A stretch of DNA of 64,000 nt, taken from Hemerocallis citrina. Its lineage: Eukaryota > Streptophyta > Magnoliopsida > Asparagales > Asphodelaceae. The notes beneath the pieces are model-generated. The model ran no database searches and was not told the DNA's origin. It worked only from the letters and a program-made list of their open reading frames with translations. Shown one piece after another: positions 1 to 10,935 of the stretch (the first letter of the stretch is position 1; each line of letters opens with the position of its first letter). A program made the position numbers and the translations under genes. The DNA lies in NCBI GenBank assembly GCA_017893485.1, contig CM030365.1, positions 47,362,458 through 47,426,457 of the forward strand, written 5' to 3'.

Positions 1-59
1 TTTATTCCGTTGGTTAACAGTTGGAACAACTGTTTCCCAACGTCCAGTATTTCTAACTC

Positions 60-67
60 TATAAATA
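60..67 (+). promoter_or_regulatory. TATA box of Sirevirus 5' LTR
   Basis: TATAAATA lies within a short palindrome (CTCTATAAATAGAG) and is repeated at the same place in the 3' LTR. Transcription of the genomic RNA would begin about 30 bp downstream. Confidence 0.75.
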
Positions 68-625
68 GAGAATAGCATTCACTGTGAAAAGATACATACT
101 TAACACTCCAAGCAATTTTTGAAGAACAACTTTAAGTTTTGTGCTTTCAAGTGATAAAAGCTTTCAAACTTTACTAAGACTTGGTTCTCTGTCTTCAGTC
201 CAGCATAACATTGAATTTCATTTTGGACTGGATTTGGAAGTCAACCATTTAGCCACGTACTACATCACAATCACAATAAGGCTATAGGTTGATTGTAAAC
301 AATCTCTATTGTTTTTCTTTTCCTCTTGGTTGGAAAGTAGGACTCTAGGGTGTAGAGTCAGGTCTGTCACTCTTGGTGGAAGAGTGGGTTGCTTTCTCTG
401 GTTGAGAAAAAGGACTACGGGTTGGACAAGGTAGTTGTCTGAACGCTGTAGGGTATTCTTGTAAACTTTTTCAAGAATAGTGGAAATCTCAAGTGGATTG
501 CTTGGGGACTGGATGTAGGTCGGAAGGACCGAACCATGATACATCGTGTGTACTCTGTGGTTGTATCTCTCTACTTGCATTTCTATTTTCTCAGTTTATT
601 GTTCTTACTGTGAAACTTGTCTGGA

Positions 626-791
626 CAGTCGACTGAGTACTCAGATAAGTCGACTGATCAGACTCGTACTACTCTGAAGTTTATTTGTATGTTAAGTCGA
701 CTGTCTCATCTCTAAGTCGACTTCACAGACTTATTTAAATTACTTTTCATTTTGTTAATTCAGTCGACTGGTTTATCCCTCAAGTCGACTG
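626..791. repeat. Cluster of GTCGAC-centred palindromic decamers in the LTR
   Basis: CAGTCGACTG or AAGTCGACTG/AAGTCGACTT occurs at 626, 647, 694, 714, 761 and 782. The same motif recurs about 30 times across the element (both LTRs, gag spacer, late pol, ORF3 leader) and is rare in the surrounding elements. It is palindromic, so strand is undefined. Confidence 0.85.
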
Positions 792-895
792 TACAGAAAA
801 AAAATTTCAATTCCGCATTTTATTTCTTACAAACACTATTCACCCCCCCCCCACCCCCTCTAGTGTTTGTTGCCTTGCCTACAGGATCCAACACT

Positions 896-907
896 TGGTA
901 TCAGAGC
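896..907 (+). other. Primer binding site, initiator Met tRNA type
   Basis: TGGTATCAGAGC starts two bases after the LTR end. It is complementary to the 3' end of plant initiator Met tRNA, the usual primer of minus-strand synthesis in Ty1/copia elements. It fixes the LTR boundary and shows that the gag ATG lies downstream of it, at 921. Confidence 0.93.
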
Positions 908-920
908 AAGGTTGAGTGCA

Positions 921-2087
921 ATGGAAACTACCTCAAATGCAAATCAGTACCATGAAGGCCAATCTACACAAAGGCCACCTCTTTTCGATGGAACAAATTA
1001 CAATTATTGGAAGTGCAGAATGAAGATCTACCTTCAATCCATCAATTATGAAATATGGAACATGACTAAAACAGAATACACTGCTCCTACTATTCCATAT
1101 GCACAATGGAATGACGACATGAAGAACCAAACAATGAACAATGCAAAAGCAATGAATGCATTATTCTTTGCTCTCACAAAGGAGGAGTTCAACTGTATGT
1201 CAAATACAACAACCGCACATCAAATCTGGCACACACTCGAGGTAACTCATGAAGGAACAAACAAAGTGAAAGAATCTAAAATATTTGTTCTTGTTCACAG
1301 GTTTGAAATGTTCCGCATGAAAGAAAATGAAAGTGTGTCCGAGATGATTACCAGATTTACAGACATTACAAACTCACTTGTGGCACTTGGGAAGATATAC
1401 ACTCAAGCAGAGATGGTGAGAAAAGTACTTCGTGCACTTACTCCTGAATGGAAAAAGAAGACCACTGTCATAGAAGAGGCCAATGATTTATCACAACTTT
1501 CTCTTGAGAATCTTGTGAGAAATCTAATGGCTTATGAGATACAAATTGAAGAACGGAAGAAGGGTGCTGAACCACAACAGTCAAAGAAGAAATCATTAGC
1601 ATTCAAAGCCATGACAGACTCCGAAGATGAAGAAGAAGATGAGGAGGAGATTGCTATGTTCACAAGGAGATTCAAAAAATTTCTAAGGAAAGGCATGTTC
1701 AACTCGAAATTTAAAGATTCTAATGATCCTCCAACTTGTTTCAGGTGTAACAAAACAGACCATATGAAGAAGGATTGTCCACTAGAGAACACAAAGTCTA
1801 AGGGAAAGACATCCAATTTCAAGAAAGATAAGTACACTAAGAACAAGTTCGCCAAAAATAAAAAGGCATATCAAGCAACTTGGGATGACAGCGATTCTTC
1901 TTCAGAAGAAGAAATTGATGAAACCAACGAGGTTGCAAACGTGTGCTTCATGGCATCACAGAATCAAGTAAGTAATGAGTGTGATTCTGACGATTTACTT
2001 GATGCATTCAATGAAATTTTTCAAGAACTGAAAAAGAAAAAGATTAGAGTTAAGAACCTAGAGAAAGTCAATCAAACACTTTCTTAG
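921..2087 (+). CDS. gag: Gag polyprotein of the Sirevirus
   Basis: This is the structural capsid/nucleocapsid protein, 388 residues and open throughout. The ATG at 921 is chosen because the upstream in-frame ATG (867) lies inside the LTR before the primer site. The N-terminal part has the FDGTNYNYWK motif and the UBN2/Retrotran_gag_2 fold typical of copia gag (about residues 10-190). An acidic DSEDEEEDEEE stretch follows near residue 233, and a CCHC zinc knuckle (CFRCNKTDHMKKDC, residues 273-286) is followed by a lysine-rich tail. A TAG at 2085-2087 ends the frame, and coiled-coil-like coding sequence continues at once in another frame. It is not clear whether that stop is a family feature or decay. 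Confidence 0.9.
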   Translation: METTSNANQYHEGQSTQRPPLFDGTNYNYWKCRMKIYLQSINYEIWNMTKTEYTAPTIPYAQWNDDMKNQTMNNAKAMNALFFALTKEEFNCMSNTTTAHQIWHTLEVTHEGTNKVKESKIFVLVHRFEMFRMKENESVSEMITRFTDITNSLVALGKIYTQAEMVRKVLRALTPEWKKKTTVIEEANDLSQLSLENLVRNLMAYEIQIEERKKGAEPQQSKKKSLAFKAMTDSEDEEEDEEEIAMFTRRFKKFLRKGMFNSKFKDSNDPPTCFRCNKTDHMKKDCPLENTKSKGKTSNFKKDKYTKNKFAKNKKAYQATWDDSDSSSEEEIDETNEVANVCFMASQNQVSNECDSDDLLDAFNEIFQELKKKKIRVKNLEKVNQTLS

Positions 2088-2650
2088 AGAATCTTAACCT
2101 TGATAAAGAAGTAAAATCTTTACATTCTCGTATTTCAAGTTTAGATATGGATCTTGAATCTCTAAAGAAGAATTATGAAGAGATGTCCAAGAACGTATCT
2201 AAGTTTAATAAAGGAAAAGAGAATTTAAACGATGTTCTTCAAAATCAAGTAAAATCTAGTCAAAAGTTTGGACTAGTTTTTAAAAAATCTCTTGAAAAGG
2301 ATTTTTCTTCTAAAAACACTAGTATAAATAAACCTGAATCTATTTCTAGTGTTAGACATAAACTATATGAGTTCTTTGAAAAGCCTAAGTTTATAAGTTC
2401 TATTGATAAAAGCAAATCTAAAGTTCAGCCAAGTCGACTGTATTCATCCACCAGTCATCTGTCCAGAGGTATTGAGTCTTATTCAACAAGACCAAAACCT
2501 CATATAAGTCGACCTATATTACCATCCAGTCGACTGACATACTATAGAAGTCGACTGAAAGGTGTTATAAAGTCGACTGGACAGAGCAAACTTGTATGGG
2601 TTCCAGTCAACTTGATGTATGTAATTCGAATGATAGAATTGCCTATATAA
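2088..2650 (+). pseudogene. Gag C-terminal extension / gag-pol spacer, shifted frame
   Basis: After the gag stop the reading frame continues in frame 2, with an ATG at 2147 (167 residues to the stop). It starts as a charged, heptad-like stretch (MDLESLKKNYEEMSKN) that looks like a coiled coil, then becomes Ser/Lys/Arg-rich. Five GTCGAC-centred palindromes lie between 2431 and 2579 and are read in two different frames (SRL and KST), so that stretch looks constrained as DNA or RNA rather than as protein. Sirevirus gag proteins are long and often have coiled coils, so this is most likely the displaced end of gag. Confidence 0.7.
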
Positions 2651-2745
2651 ACTCATATATGCTGAATGTATGTAATTCTGCAAATTTCATTCCTGCTTAT
2701 GGTGGAAAATCAAACTCATCATGGTTTTGGTTTCCCACAAACTAA

Positions 2746-2945
2746 TATCTTTTGGACCCAATGAAAAGGGTACCATATTCACATTGAATATTTTATAGGT
2801 ACCAAAGAAAGATCGTTGGATACTTAACAGCGGATGTTCTAAGCATATGACTGTTCATGCCAATCTCCTATCTACCATACAAAGCATTAATGGAGGAACA
2901 GTTACTTTTGGTGATGACAATAAATGAAAAGTCATAGGAATCGGC
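2746..2945 (+). pseudogene. Aspartic protease segment of the Sirevirus, inactivated
   Basis: In the same frame as the downstream integrase one reads a protease core beginning RWILNSGCSKHM. The catalytic aspartate of the copia motif (D-S-G) is asparagine here. In-frame stops lie at 2796-2798 (TAG) and 2925-2927 (TGA). The copy therefore cannot make an active protease. Confidence 0.78.
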
Positions 2946-5918
2946 ATGGTCAGTAAAGACACTAACCCTTCTATAGAAAATATTTTATTAGTTAGTGGAC
3001 TTAAGCATAACCTGTTAAGTATTAGTCAGTTGTGTGACAAAGGTTATAAAATTGTGTTTGAAAAAGACTCTTGCTTAATTTATGATTCCACTATGCAAAA
3101 CATTATTTTTCAAGGTTATAGAAAAAACAATATTTATGAATTATGTTTCAATACAAATGAGTTTTCGAATGATTTTTGTTTAATAGCTTCTAATAATGAT
3201 TCTTGGCTTTGGCATAGACGTTTTGGTCATGTGAATATGAAAAATCTCTCTAAAGTATCTAAGTACAACCTAGTTAAAGGGCTGCCAAGACTATTCTTTA
3301 AAAAGGATAAGTTATGTGATGCATGTCAACTAGGTAAACAAATTAAATCTACTTTTAAAACAAAAGAAGTAATTTCTACTAGTAGGCCGCTCGAATTAAT
3401 TCATATGGATTTATTTGGCCCTACTAGAGTTGCTTCTTTAAATAAAAGTAGATATGTATTTGTGTTAGAAGATGATTTTTCACGATTCACTTGGACTTTT
3501 TTTTTAAAACATAAAAATGATGCTTTTGATGAATTTGCAAATTTTTGTAAACGGATTCAAAATCAAAAGTCTCTAACCATAGTCACTATTAGAAGTGATC
3601 ATGGTGGAGAATTTAAAAATGAAACGTTTGCAGAATATTGTAACAAGAATGGTATAACTCATTCATTTGCTTTTCCTAGAGCTTCACCACAAAATGGAGT
3701 GGTTGAAAGGAAAAATAGGACTTTGCAAGAATGCGCACGTACCATACTTGTTGAAAGCAATTTACCTAAATATTTTTGGGCTGAAGCTGTTGCTACAGCT
3801 TGTTATATTTTAAACAGGATTTTAATAAGACCTAAGCTAAAGAAGACTTGTTATGAGTTATTTTTTAACAAAATTCCTAAAGTCTCTTACTTTAAGACAT
3901 TTGGTTGTAAGTGTTTTATTGTGAACACTAAAGATAATTTAGATAAATTTGATCCTAGATCTAATGAGGGTATCTTTATAGGATACTCAAATAGGAGTAA
4001 AGCATATAGAATTTTCAACAAGTCAACAATGACTATTGAAGAATCAATGCATGTTACATTTGATGAATCTCTGTCTTCATCAAATTTAATTAAAGATGAT
4101 GAAACTGATTCATCACCTTTAAATAAAGTAATTATATCTTTAGAACAAACTAGTCTCACGGATAAGTCGACCGATAAGGACATCAAGTCGACTGATGTAA
4201 ACCAGTCGACTGAGGAACTTGTCAAGGCGACTGATCCTATTGTGATATCTTCAACTTTACCAAAATCTTTTGTTGAATTTAGAGATCATCCTCATGAATT
4301 AATAATTGGTGACATCTCCCATGGTATTCAGACACGATCACATATTAATATGATAACTCACACAGCTTTCTTGTCGGATTTTGAACAAAAAAATATACAA
4401 GAAGCATGTGAGAATGAATTTTGGATGAATGCCATGCAAGATGAATTAAACCAATTAATAAAGAATGATGTATGGGATTTAGTTCCACGACCTCCTGGTC
4501 ATACTATTATTGGTACTAAATGGGTATTCAAAAATAAGTTAGATGAATCAGGACAAGTTGTTAGGAACAAAGCTAGACTAGTTGCTCAAGGATATAATCA
4601 AGAAGAAGGCATAGATTTTGATGAAACATATGCTCCTGTTGCCAGATTAGAATCAATTCGTATTTAATTATCTTTTGCCTGTTTTATGAATTTTACACTT
4701 TATCAAATGGATGTTAAAAGTGCATTCCTTAATGAGTTTATAAAAGAGGATGTTTATGTTAAACAACCACCAGGTTTTGAACATAAACAATTCCCAAATC
4801 ATGTTTTTAAATTGAAAAAGGCTTTATACGGTCTTAAACAAGCACCACGTGCTTGGTATGATCGACTGAAAACTTTTCTTTTAGAAACAGGTTTTGAGAT
4901 AGGCAAAGTAGATACTACTTTGTTTATTAAGAGAATTAAGAATAATATTTTAATCATACAAATATATGTTGATGATATAATTTTTGGCTCTACTAATAAT
5001 AATCTATATCAAGAGTTTGCTAACACCATGAAAAACGAGTTTGAGATGAGTCACATGGGTGAACTCAATTATTTCCTTGGACTACAAATTAAGCAGTCAA
5101 AAAATGGCATATTTATTAATCAAGGAAAATATGCAAAGGAATTACTAAAACGGTTTAACATGGATAGCACAAGTAGTAAAGCCACACCTATGGCTACTAC
5201 CACTACCCTTGACAAAGATATATTAGGTAAGAGTGTCGATCAAAAACTCTACCGAGGTATGATTGGCTCACTCTTATATATAACTGCTAGTAGACCAGAT
5301 AGTATGTTCAGTGTATGTTTGTGTGCTAGATATCAGTCTAGTCCTAAAGAATCTCATTTGAAAGCTGTGAAACGAATTTTAAGATATATTAAAGGCACAT
5401 CTGATTATGGTTTATTCTATCCACGTACCGATAATTTCCAACTTTTGTCGTACAGTGATGCTGATTTTGCTGGTAGTAAAACTGATCGCAAGAGCACTAG
5501 TGGGACATGTCACTTTTTGGGACATTCACTAGTTTCTTGGTGCAGTAAAAAGCAAAATTCAGTATCCCTATCTACTACAGAAGCTGAATATATCGCTGCA
5601 AGTTTGGCATGTGCACAAATTTTGTGGATGAAGCAAACCCTATTAGATTATGGTATTTCTTTTGAAAAACCTTCAATAATGTGTGATAATACCAGTGCCA
5701 TTAACCTATCTAAAAATCCGGTTCAACATTCACGTACGAAACATATTCATATTCGACATCATTTTCTACGTGATCATGTTTTAAATGGAGACATCTCTTT
5801 AGACTTTATCTCTACTGATAAACAAGTAGCTGATATCTTTACCAAACCCCTTAAAGAAGACACTTTTATTACTTTAAGAAGAGAACTAGGGATATGTGAT
5901 TTTATTGATTTTTGTTGA
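2946..5918 (+). pseudogene. pol: Pol: integrase, reverse transcriptase, RNase H (one in-frame stop)
   Basis: Counted from 2946, a GAG-pre-integrase region with the HHCC zinc finger (WHRRFGH, later CDAC) comes first. The integrase core follows with D155 (HMDLFG), D218 (SDHGGEF) and E254 (VVERKN), the D-D-35-E spacing expected for a catalytic triad. The copia RT starts near 4515 (TKWVFKNK), and its catalytic YVDD lies at 4965-4976. RNase H has SDADFAG, STTEAEYIA and the DNTSAI/HIRHHF motifs. A TAA at 4665-4667 interrupts RT before its catalytic motif; the frame is otherwise open, so the break looks like one point mutation. The integrase-RT order defines Ty1/copia. Confidence 0.92.
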
Positions 5919-6426
5919 AATTAATTTTTGTAAGTCGACTTGCATATGATGTTCAGTCGACTTCCACGTATGTTTTTACTTATTTTCTTTTCTGAACAGT
6001 CGACTGAGATGTTCAACAAGTCGACTGATCAGTTGTGATAATTATTTATTTTTTTCTCTCGACTAAGTCGACTGCACCTTAATAACAGTCGACTGTCGCG
6101 AATCAGTCTGTCTTCAACTTCGAATCGTCGCACCGATTTTGAGATAACTTTTCATCTTTTGACTCGCCCTTGACCATTTTTGGCCGTTGATCTCATTTCT
6201 CATTCGATCTCAGCCGTTCCCATCAGTTAAAAACCCTAAAATCACTGTATCCCTCTTTTCACTTTTACCCAATTTCTTTTACCAGATCTGGAAATCTTGA
6301 AGAGAAAGAGAAGAATAGAGAAGAAGTCGACTGAAAAGCTGCTGTCTTGAAGTTAATTTCTTGCCCCTTTGCTGTTTGATTCCTTGTTTTTGTTGGTAAA
6401 ATCTCTTTCCCTTCACTCTTTTTTTT
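5919..6426 (+). other. Pol to ORF3 intergenic region, palindrome-rich
   Basis: No coding sequence is seen in these 508 bp. They contain seven copies of the AAGTCGACTG/CAGTCGACTG-type decamer or close variants (5932, 5954, 5997, 6018, 6065, 6086, 6324). The rest is pyrimidine-rich and resembles a plant 5' leader before the ORF3 ATG, so it may hold an internal promoter or a splice acceptor for ORF3 expression. Confidence 0.6.
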
Positions 6427-7473
6427 ATGGCACCAAAAAGATCCAAAACTTCTCATGTTGATGATAGTTCTACCTCTAAGGACTACTCCCAATATCTTAG
6501 AAGTCCTGATCTCATGGGAAAATGGTATATTATTTGTACCATTCTTATTTTTCCTGGTAGATTTGTCAATTTCAATGATCTTGATAGGTTTAACCTTGTC
6601 TCTCTCTTTCAAAATTGTAGCCTTTATGATTTTTTATCCTTAGAAAATCAACCACATTATTACCCTCAACTCATTTATATATTCTATACCAATATGAGAG
6701 TAGTTCAATCGGATGATGGAGAAGTTATAATTTATTCTTCTGTGAAAAATAAGAAGATCAAACTCACATCCGAGCGAATTAATCTAATTATGGGTATCGA
6801 TGATGAAGGACTTGATTTAGGAGAAATCATAAAGGATGATGCTTCTATCTTGTCTAAAATCTTTTTGCCCAACCATGGACCCCCTATGTCTAATAAATCC
6901 ATTACACCTTTTGCAAAACTTGTTGCACGGATACTGTCCTATAATATTATCCCTAAAATAGGGAGTTATGATCAGTATTCCATGGAACTGCAACAAGCAG
7001 TATATGCAATCTTTGGTAAAATCAATGTTAATTGGGGTCGTGTAATTTTTCCTAGAATTCACAAATCTCATTCCCACTTTCTACCCTTTGGTGCTCTCCT
7101 TACTCGTGTTTTCTGTGCTTATGATATTGATATTGACTCCGAGACAAATGTTGTTAAGCACTATGAATAATTCGATCGTGCAAGTTTAGCACGCATGAAG
7201 CTTCTTGATCCTCCACCTAGCTCAACCACTAGGACTTCTCCCCACACCAAAGTTCCTTTAGCCACTTCTGCTAGACCATCTTCAGCCTCTAGCTCTTCTC
7301 GCCCCCAAGCTGATTTTAATGATCCACGCATTCTCTATAATGTTGTTAACTACCTCATGGATCGTCAAGATATCCTTGAATCCCAAATTTCCCATCTGAC
7401 CCATCTGTTCACCTCTCAATTTCCACCTCCGTCTCAAGATGTCGAAGATGACGACGACGAAGACGAAGACTGA
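6427..7473 (+). pseudogene. Third ORF in the env-like position, split by one in-frame stop
   Basis: The frame runs MAPKRSKTSHVDD to KHYE (247 residues), stops at TAA 7168-7170, and continues in the same frame from 7171 to an acidic DDDDEDED end at 7473. The first part resembles the plant transposon-protein domain found in many Sirevirus third ORFs (an FPGRFVNF region, FYTNMRV, and GRVIFPRIHKSHSHFLPFGALLTRVF). The second part is Ser/Pro-rich with a short heptad-like piece. I see no signal peptide and no credible transmembrane anchor, so 'envelope' describes position, not shown function. Its role in this family is not established. Confidence 0.75.
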
Positions 7474-7655
7474 TGATTTTATTTTTATTTTTTTTACTAT
7501 GTATTTTCCTTGCTGCATGTTCTTATTTTGGTATTTTGTAAGACTCGGTTATTTTGTAAGACTCAGTTGTTTTAAAGACTCAATTATTATTTTTTTGTAC
7601 TATGTTATCTCAATGACTTATTTCTTCTTCCCATTTGTGTCTTTTTGTTGATGAC

Positions 7656-7882
7656 AAAGGGGGAGAAAAACACTGATAATACGTTACTCTCTCTTAGGCA
7701 TTTTTGTGATCCAGTCGGCTGACTCTTTGTGATAAGTCGACTATCATACATTGTGTATTATGATTTTTTATGTTAATTTTTGTGATCATTTATGCATTAT
7801 TGATAGGGGGAGCATATGAATTCTTGTATTATTTTCTTTTATTATCAGCTATTGTGTTGTCATCATCAAAAAGGGGGAGAAA
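7656..7882 (+). other. Multiple polypurine tracts before the 3' LTR
   Basis: Three GGGGGAG-centred tracts occur at 7656-7670, 7804-7812 and 7868-7882. Only the last abuts the LTR and should prime plus-strand synthesis. Repeated polypurine tracts, with a TTGTCATCATCAAA stretch before the last, are a known conserved feature of Sireviruses. Confidence 0.8.
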
Positions 7883-9272
7883 TGTTGATTCTTGATTTTG
7901 ATGATTACAACACAATGCAACATGTATCTGTGCTATACTGTATATAATTGCAGGTTGTATACACAAAGGCTTCATTTCTCTAAAGCTGAACAAATGAACA
8001 AGCACAGTTCTGGATAAAGACAATGGCTTCACTCAAGACTCAAGTCAAGGCCTATGTTTCAATGTCATTTATTTTTTTGTGTCTTGTAAACAAATGTAAT
8101 GTTCTTCTTTATTGAGTCTTAGAATGATGTACAGCCTTGTCACACACACATACACTCACATATAACTTTTTATAACTGTGTGTTTTCAAATCCAAAGGTC
8201 AAAACAGCTTGAACTAGATTAGCTGTTGAGTACCAGTCGACTGCCACTTATACCAGTCGACTGAGTCTGTACAAAATTGCCTAATCTTATTCAAACTCTG
8301 ACCAGTTGACTCATTATGGCAACCCAGTCGACTGTTCAAGTGCTTTTGATAGTTTTCTGTTTTAAACTCGCTTATTCAAATTCAAATCTTTTATTCCGAT
8401 GGTTAACAGTTGGAACAACTGTTTCCCAACGTCCAGTGTTTCTAACTCTATAAATAGAGAATAGTATTCACAGTGAAAAGATACATACTTAACACTCCAA
8501 GCAATTTTTGAAGAACAACATTAAGTTTTGTGCTTTCAAGTGATAAAAGCTTTCAAACTTTACTAAGACTTGGTTCTCTGTCTTCAGTCCAGCATAACAT
8601 TGAATTTCATTTTGGACTGGATTTGGAAGTCAACCATTTAGCCACGTACTACATCACAATCACAAAAAGGCTATAGGTTGATTGTAAACAATTTCTATTG
8701 TTTTTCTTTTCCTCTCGGTTGGAGAGTAGGACTCTAAGGTGTAGAGTCAGGTCTGTCACTCTTGGTGGAAGAGTGGGTTGCTTTCTCTGGTTGAGAGAAA
8801 GGACTACGGGTTGGACAATGTTGTTGTATGAACGCCGTAGGGTATTCTTGTAAACTTTTTCAAGAATAGTAGAAATCTCAAGTGGGTTCCTTGGAGACTG
8901 GATGTAGGTCGGAAGGACCGAACCAGGATATATCGTGTGCACTCTGTGGTTGTATCTCTCTACTTGCATTTCTATTTTCTCAGTTTATTGTGCTTACTGT
9001 GAAACTTGTCTGGACAGTCGACTGAGTACTCAGATAAGTCGACTGATCAGACTCGCACTACTCTGAAGTTTATTTGTATGTTAAGTCGACTGTCTCATCT
9101 CTAAGTCGACTTCACAGACTTATTTAAATTACTTTTTATTTTGTTAATTCAGTCGACTGGTTTATCCCTCAAGTCGACTGTACATAAAAAAATTTCAATT
9201 CCGCATTTTATTTCTTACAAACACTATTCACCCCCCCTCTAGTGTTTGTTGCCTTGCCTACAGGATCCAACA
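7883..9272 (+). repeat. 3' LTR of the Sirevirus, complete (1390 bp)
   Basis: It starts TGTTGATT directly after the polypurine tract and ends GGATCCAACA, giving the inverted ends TGTTG...CAACA. The 3' flank is ACAAC (9273-9277), the expected target duplication whose partner is outside the window. CAGTCGACTG copies lie in U3 (8234, 8254, 8325), with AAGTCGACTG/CAGTCGACTG copies in the downstream part (9015-9181). Confidence 0.95.
8449..8456 (+). promoter_or_regulatory. TATA box of Sirevirus 3' LTR
   Basis: TATAAATA matches the site at 60-67. Three CAGTCGACTG palindromes lie 115-215 bp upstream, where enhancer elements of a U3 region would be expected. Confidence 0.7.
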
Positions 9273-10034
9273 ACAACTTTAGTTACTTCATATTATTATC
9301 AATAGTATAACTTACTTTCATTTTCATTACATCTCATTTTAAAATTTTGCTTTAACTAGCCTTCTTGTCCGGTTGCACACCGGTAATATCACACCATACC
9401 CCCAAAGCTGATAGCCTGGGTAATAATCACTACACCCCAAGTAGAACTTGGGTAATCTAACCTCACGTCTCAAGCTGATAACTTGGTTATTAATTTTACT
9501 TTATCTCTTTTTATCTTACAATTTACTTTACTTTCCATTTCCGTTACGCAATACCAATATTAGATCAGCAACCCACCAACTCACCCTGGGAGTTGTGCCA
9601 AGCCAGGTAGTTCCCACCATTTCCATGGAAATAGCGGGCAGGTTGTTCCTCGGTACAATTCCAAGGTGCATCAACTCATATCATACCGTATTTTACTTTA
9701 ATAACCAATCTCATAATACAATTTCTTCATGCTATTCATATTAACACGTACCTCATTTACTTTTTCATTTGTATAATACATCCACATTTTCTTTTACTTT
9801 TCCTATTAATTTCAATTCATACACTTACTTTACTTTCTCGTTTCCACTGCACATTCAATACTTTATTTACTTTCTCATTCACATTCATATCAGTTACTTT
9901 CTTTTCTTTCTCATTCACACTTCACTTTTATTCATTTTATTGATTTGTCGACCAGTGAGCCACAACATCCCACTATACTGAAAAACCGACAGTCCAGTAA
10001 ACACGCGGACCTCTGCCCCCCCAGGGTCTTACAC

Positions 10035-10345
10035 GTCTGAGGCTACGTCTTCCTCCCAGCCTATGCCAGTGAGGGAAACACGCACCCCAAGTAGAACTTG
10101 GGTACTTCCTCCCGACCGAAGCCAAAGAGGGAAAACACGCACTCTAGATAAACTGGGTACTTCCTCCAAGCCAAAGCCAGCGAGGAAATCACGCACCCCT
10201 AGTTTTAATAGGGTACTTCCTCGCGACAACTGTCATCGAGGGAATAACCGGGCCTCAAGCCGATAGCTTGGGCAATGAAAACACGCATCCCAAACATAGT
10301 TTGGGTAATAACCACGTACCCCAAGCCGGTCCTTGGGTATTAGGA
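10035..10345 (-). repeat. Array of alternating small hairpins in the Z' LTR
   Basis: About ten short inverted repeats follow each other. One type pairs TTCCTC with GAGGAA or GAGGGAA across 15-20 nt. The other is a tight stem-loop such as CCCAAGTAGAACTTGGG, CCCAAACATAGTTTGGG, or CCCTA/TAGGG. The stems change in both arms together, and units are separated by ACGCA/GGTAC-like linkers. A shorter group lies at 9380-9490. Confidence 0.75.
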
Positions 10346-10878
10346 GGTCTAGCCCACACCCCCAGGATTTTTGTAGGTACTTGTCAACAAAATATATTTG
10401 TTATTATCATTTTTATTTCATCTTTGTCTCTCATTTTATCACCACACAACATCTCATCTTTTATTTCAAGAAATTGCCACATCTCGACATTTACCAAGAG
10501 AATTAATATTTCATTTTATCACCACATATCATCTCATCTTTTTATCTTATATTAACACATATTCAGTGTTCACCATATTATTTATCTTCTCATTATATCA
10601 CATATATGCATATACCATGTTCTTTAACTTATAAAACCATCACATCATATTATTGCGTATCATGAATGCACCATATTATTTATTTGTTACAATATCACAC
10701 ATTATGAGTATACCATGCTATTTATTACCTCATTATATCACATATATATAAGCATAACTCTAACCGTATAGTTCGTCAATGCATAAATATCTTTATATAT
10801 ATATATATACAAATATATTGACAAAATCTAAAGTTATGTATTTTATTTGATAAAGAGGATATATGAAGACAACATGGA

Positions 10879-10880
<2 letters not shown>

Positions 10881-10932
<52 letters not shown>
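10881..10932. repeat. (AT)26 microsatellite
   Basis: Fifty-two bases of pure AT dinucleotide lie within the Z' LTR. A shorter AT run lies at 10795-10810. These are likely to be length-variable. Confidence 0.97.

Positions 10933-10935
<3 letters not shown>

Larger units (their letters stand above)
1..893 (+). repeat. 5' LTR of the Sirevirus (3' two thirds only)
   Basis: Base 1 aligns with base 8390 of the 3' LTR, so about 507 bp of U3 lie outside the window. The LTR ends in GGATCCAACA at 893, two bases before the primer site. It carries the TATA box, six GTCGAC-centred palindromes between 626 and 791, and a C-rich run near 842-859 that is longer than in the 3' LTR. Confidence 0.92.
1..9272 (+). 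mobile_element. Sirevirus-type Ty1/copia LTR retrotransposon, 5' end outside window
   Basis: The order seen is 5' LTR (partial), Met-tRNA primer site, gag, protease, integrase, reverse transcriptase, RNase H, a third ORF, repeated polypurine tracts and 3' LTR. Integrase before RT makes it Ty1/copia. The extra ORF after pol, the long LTRs (1390 bp for the complete one) and several GGGGGAG tracts before the 3' LTR are the known marks of Sireviruses (SIRE/Maximus). By eye the LTRs differ at about 26 of about 880 aligned bases, so this is among the younger insertions here. The coding region has frameshifts and stops, so the copy is non-autonomous. It interrupts a gypsy-type LTR that resumes at 9273. 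Confidence 0.93.

Noticed and set aside
260..580. A 106-residue antisense frame present in both Sirevirus LTRs (also 8649-8969)
   Set aside because: It is open in both only because the LTRs are about 97% identical. About a dozen residues differ between the two, so most base changes alter the protein, with no sign of selection. It has no known domain.
896..907. tRNA gene suggested by TGGTATCAGAGC
   Set aside because: Only the 12-base primer complement is present, at LTR edges (also 15831, 43190); there is no cloverleaf.
867..920. Gag start at the upstream ATG 867
   Set aside because: That ATG lies inside the LTR and before the primer site; 921 is the first ATG after it and begins the conserved gag sequence.
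6427..7473. Endogenous viral envelope gene
   Set aside because: There is no signal peptide, transmembrane anchor or fusion-like segment. The similarity is to plant retrotransposon third ORFs.
9380..10345. CRISPR-like array of direct repeats
   Set aside because: Units have variable length, no constant repeat with unique spacers, and occur in a plant LTR in several copies. They are hairpin minisatellites.
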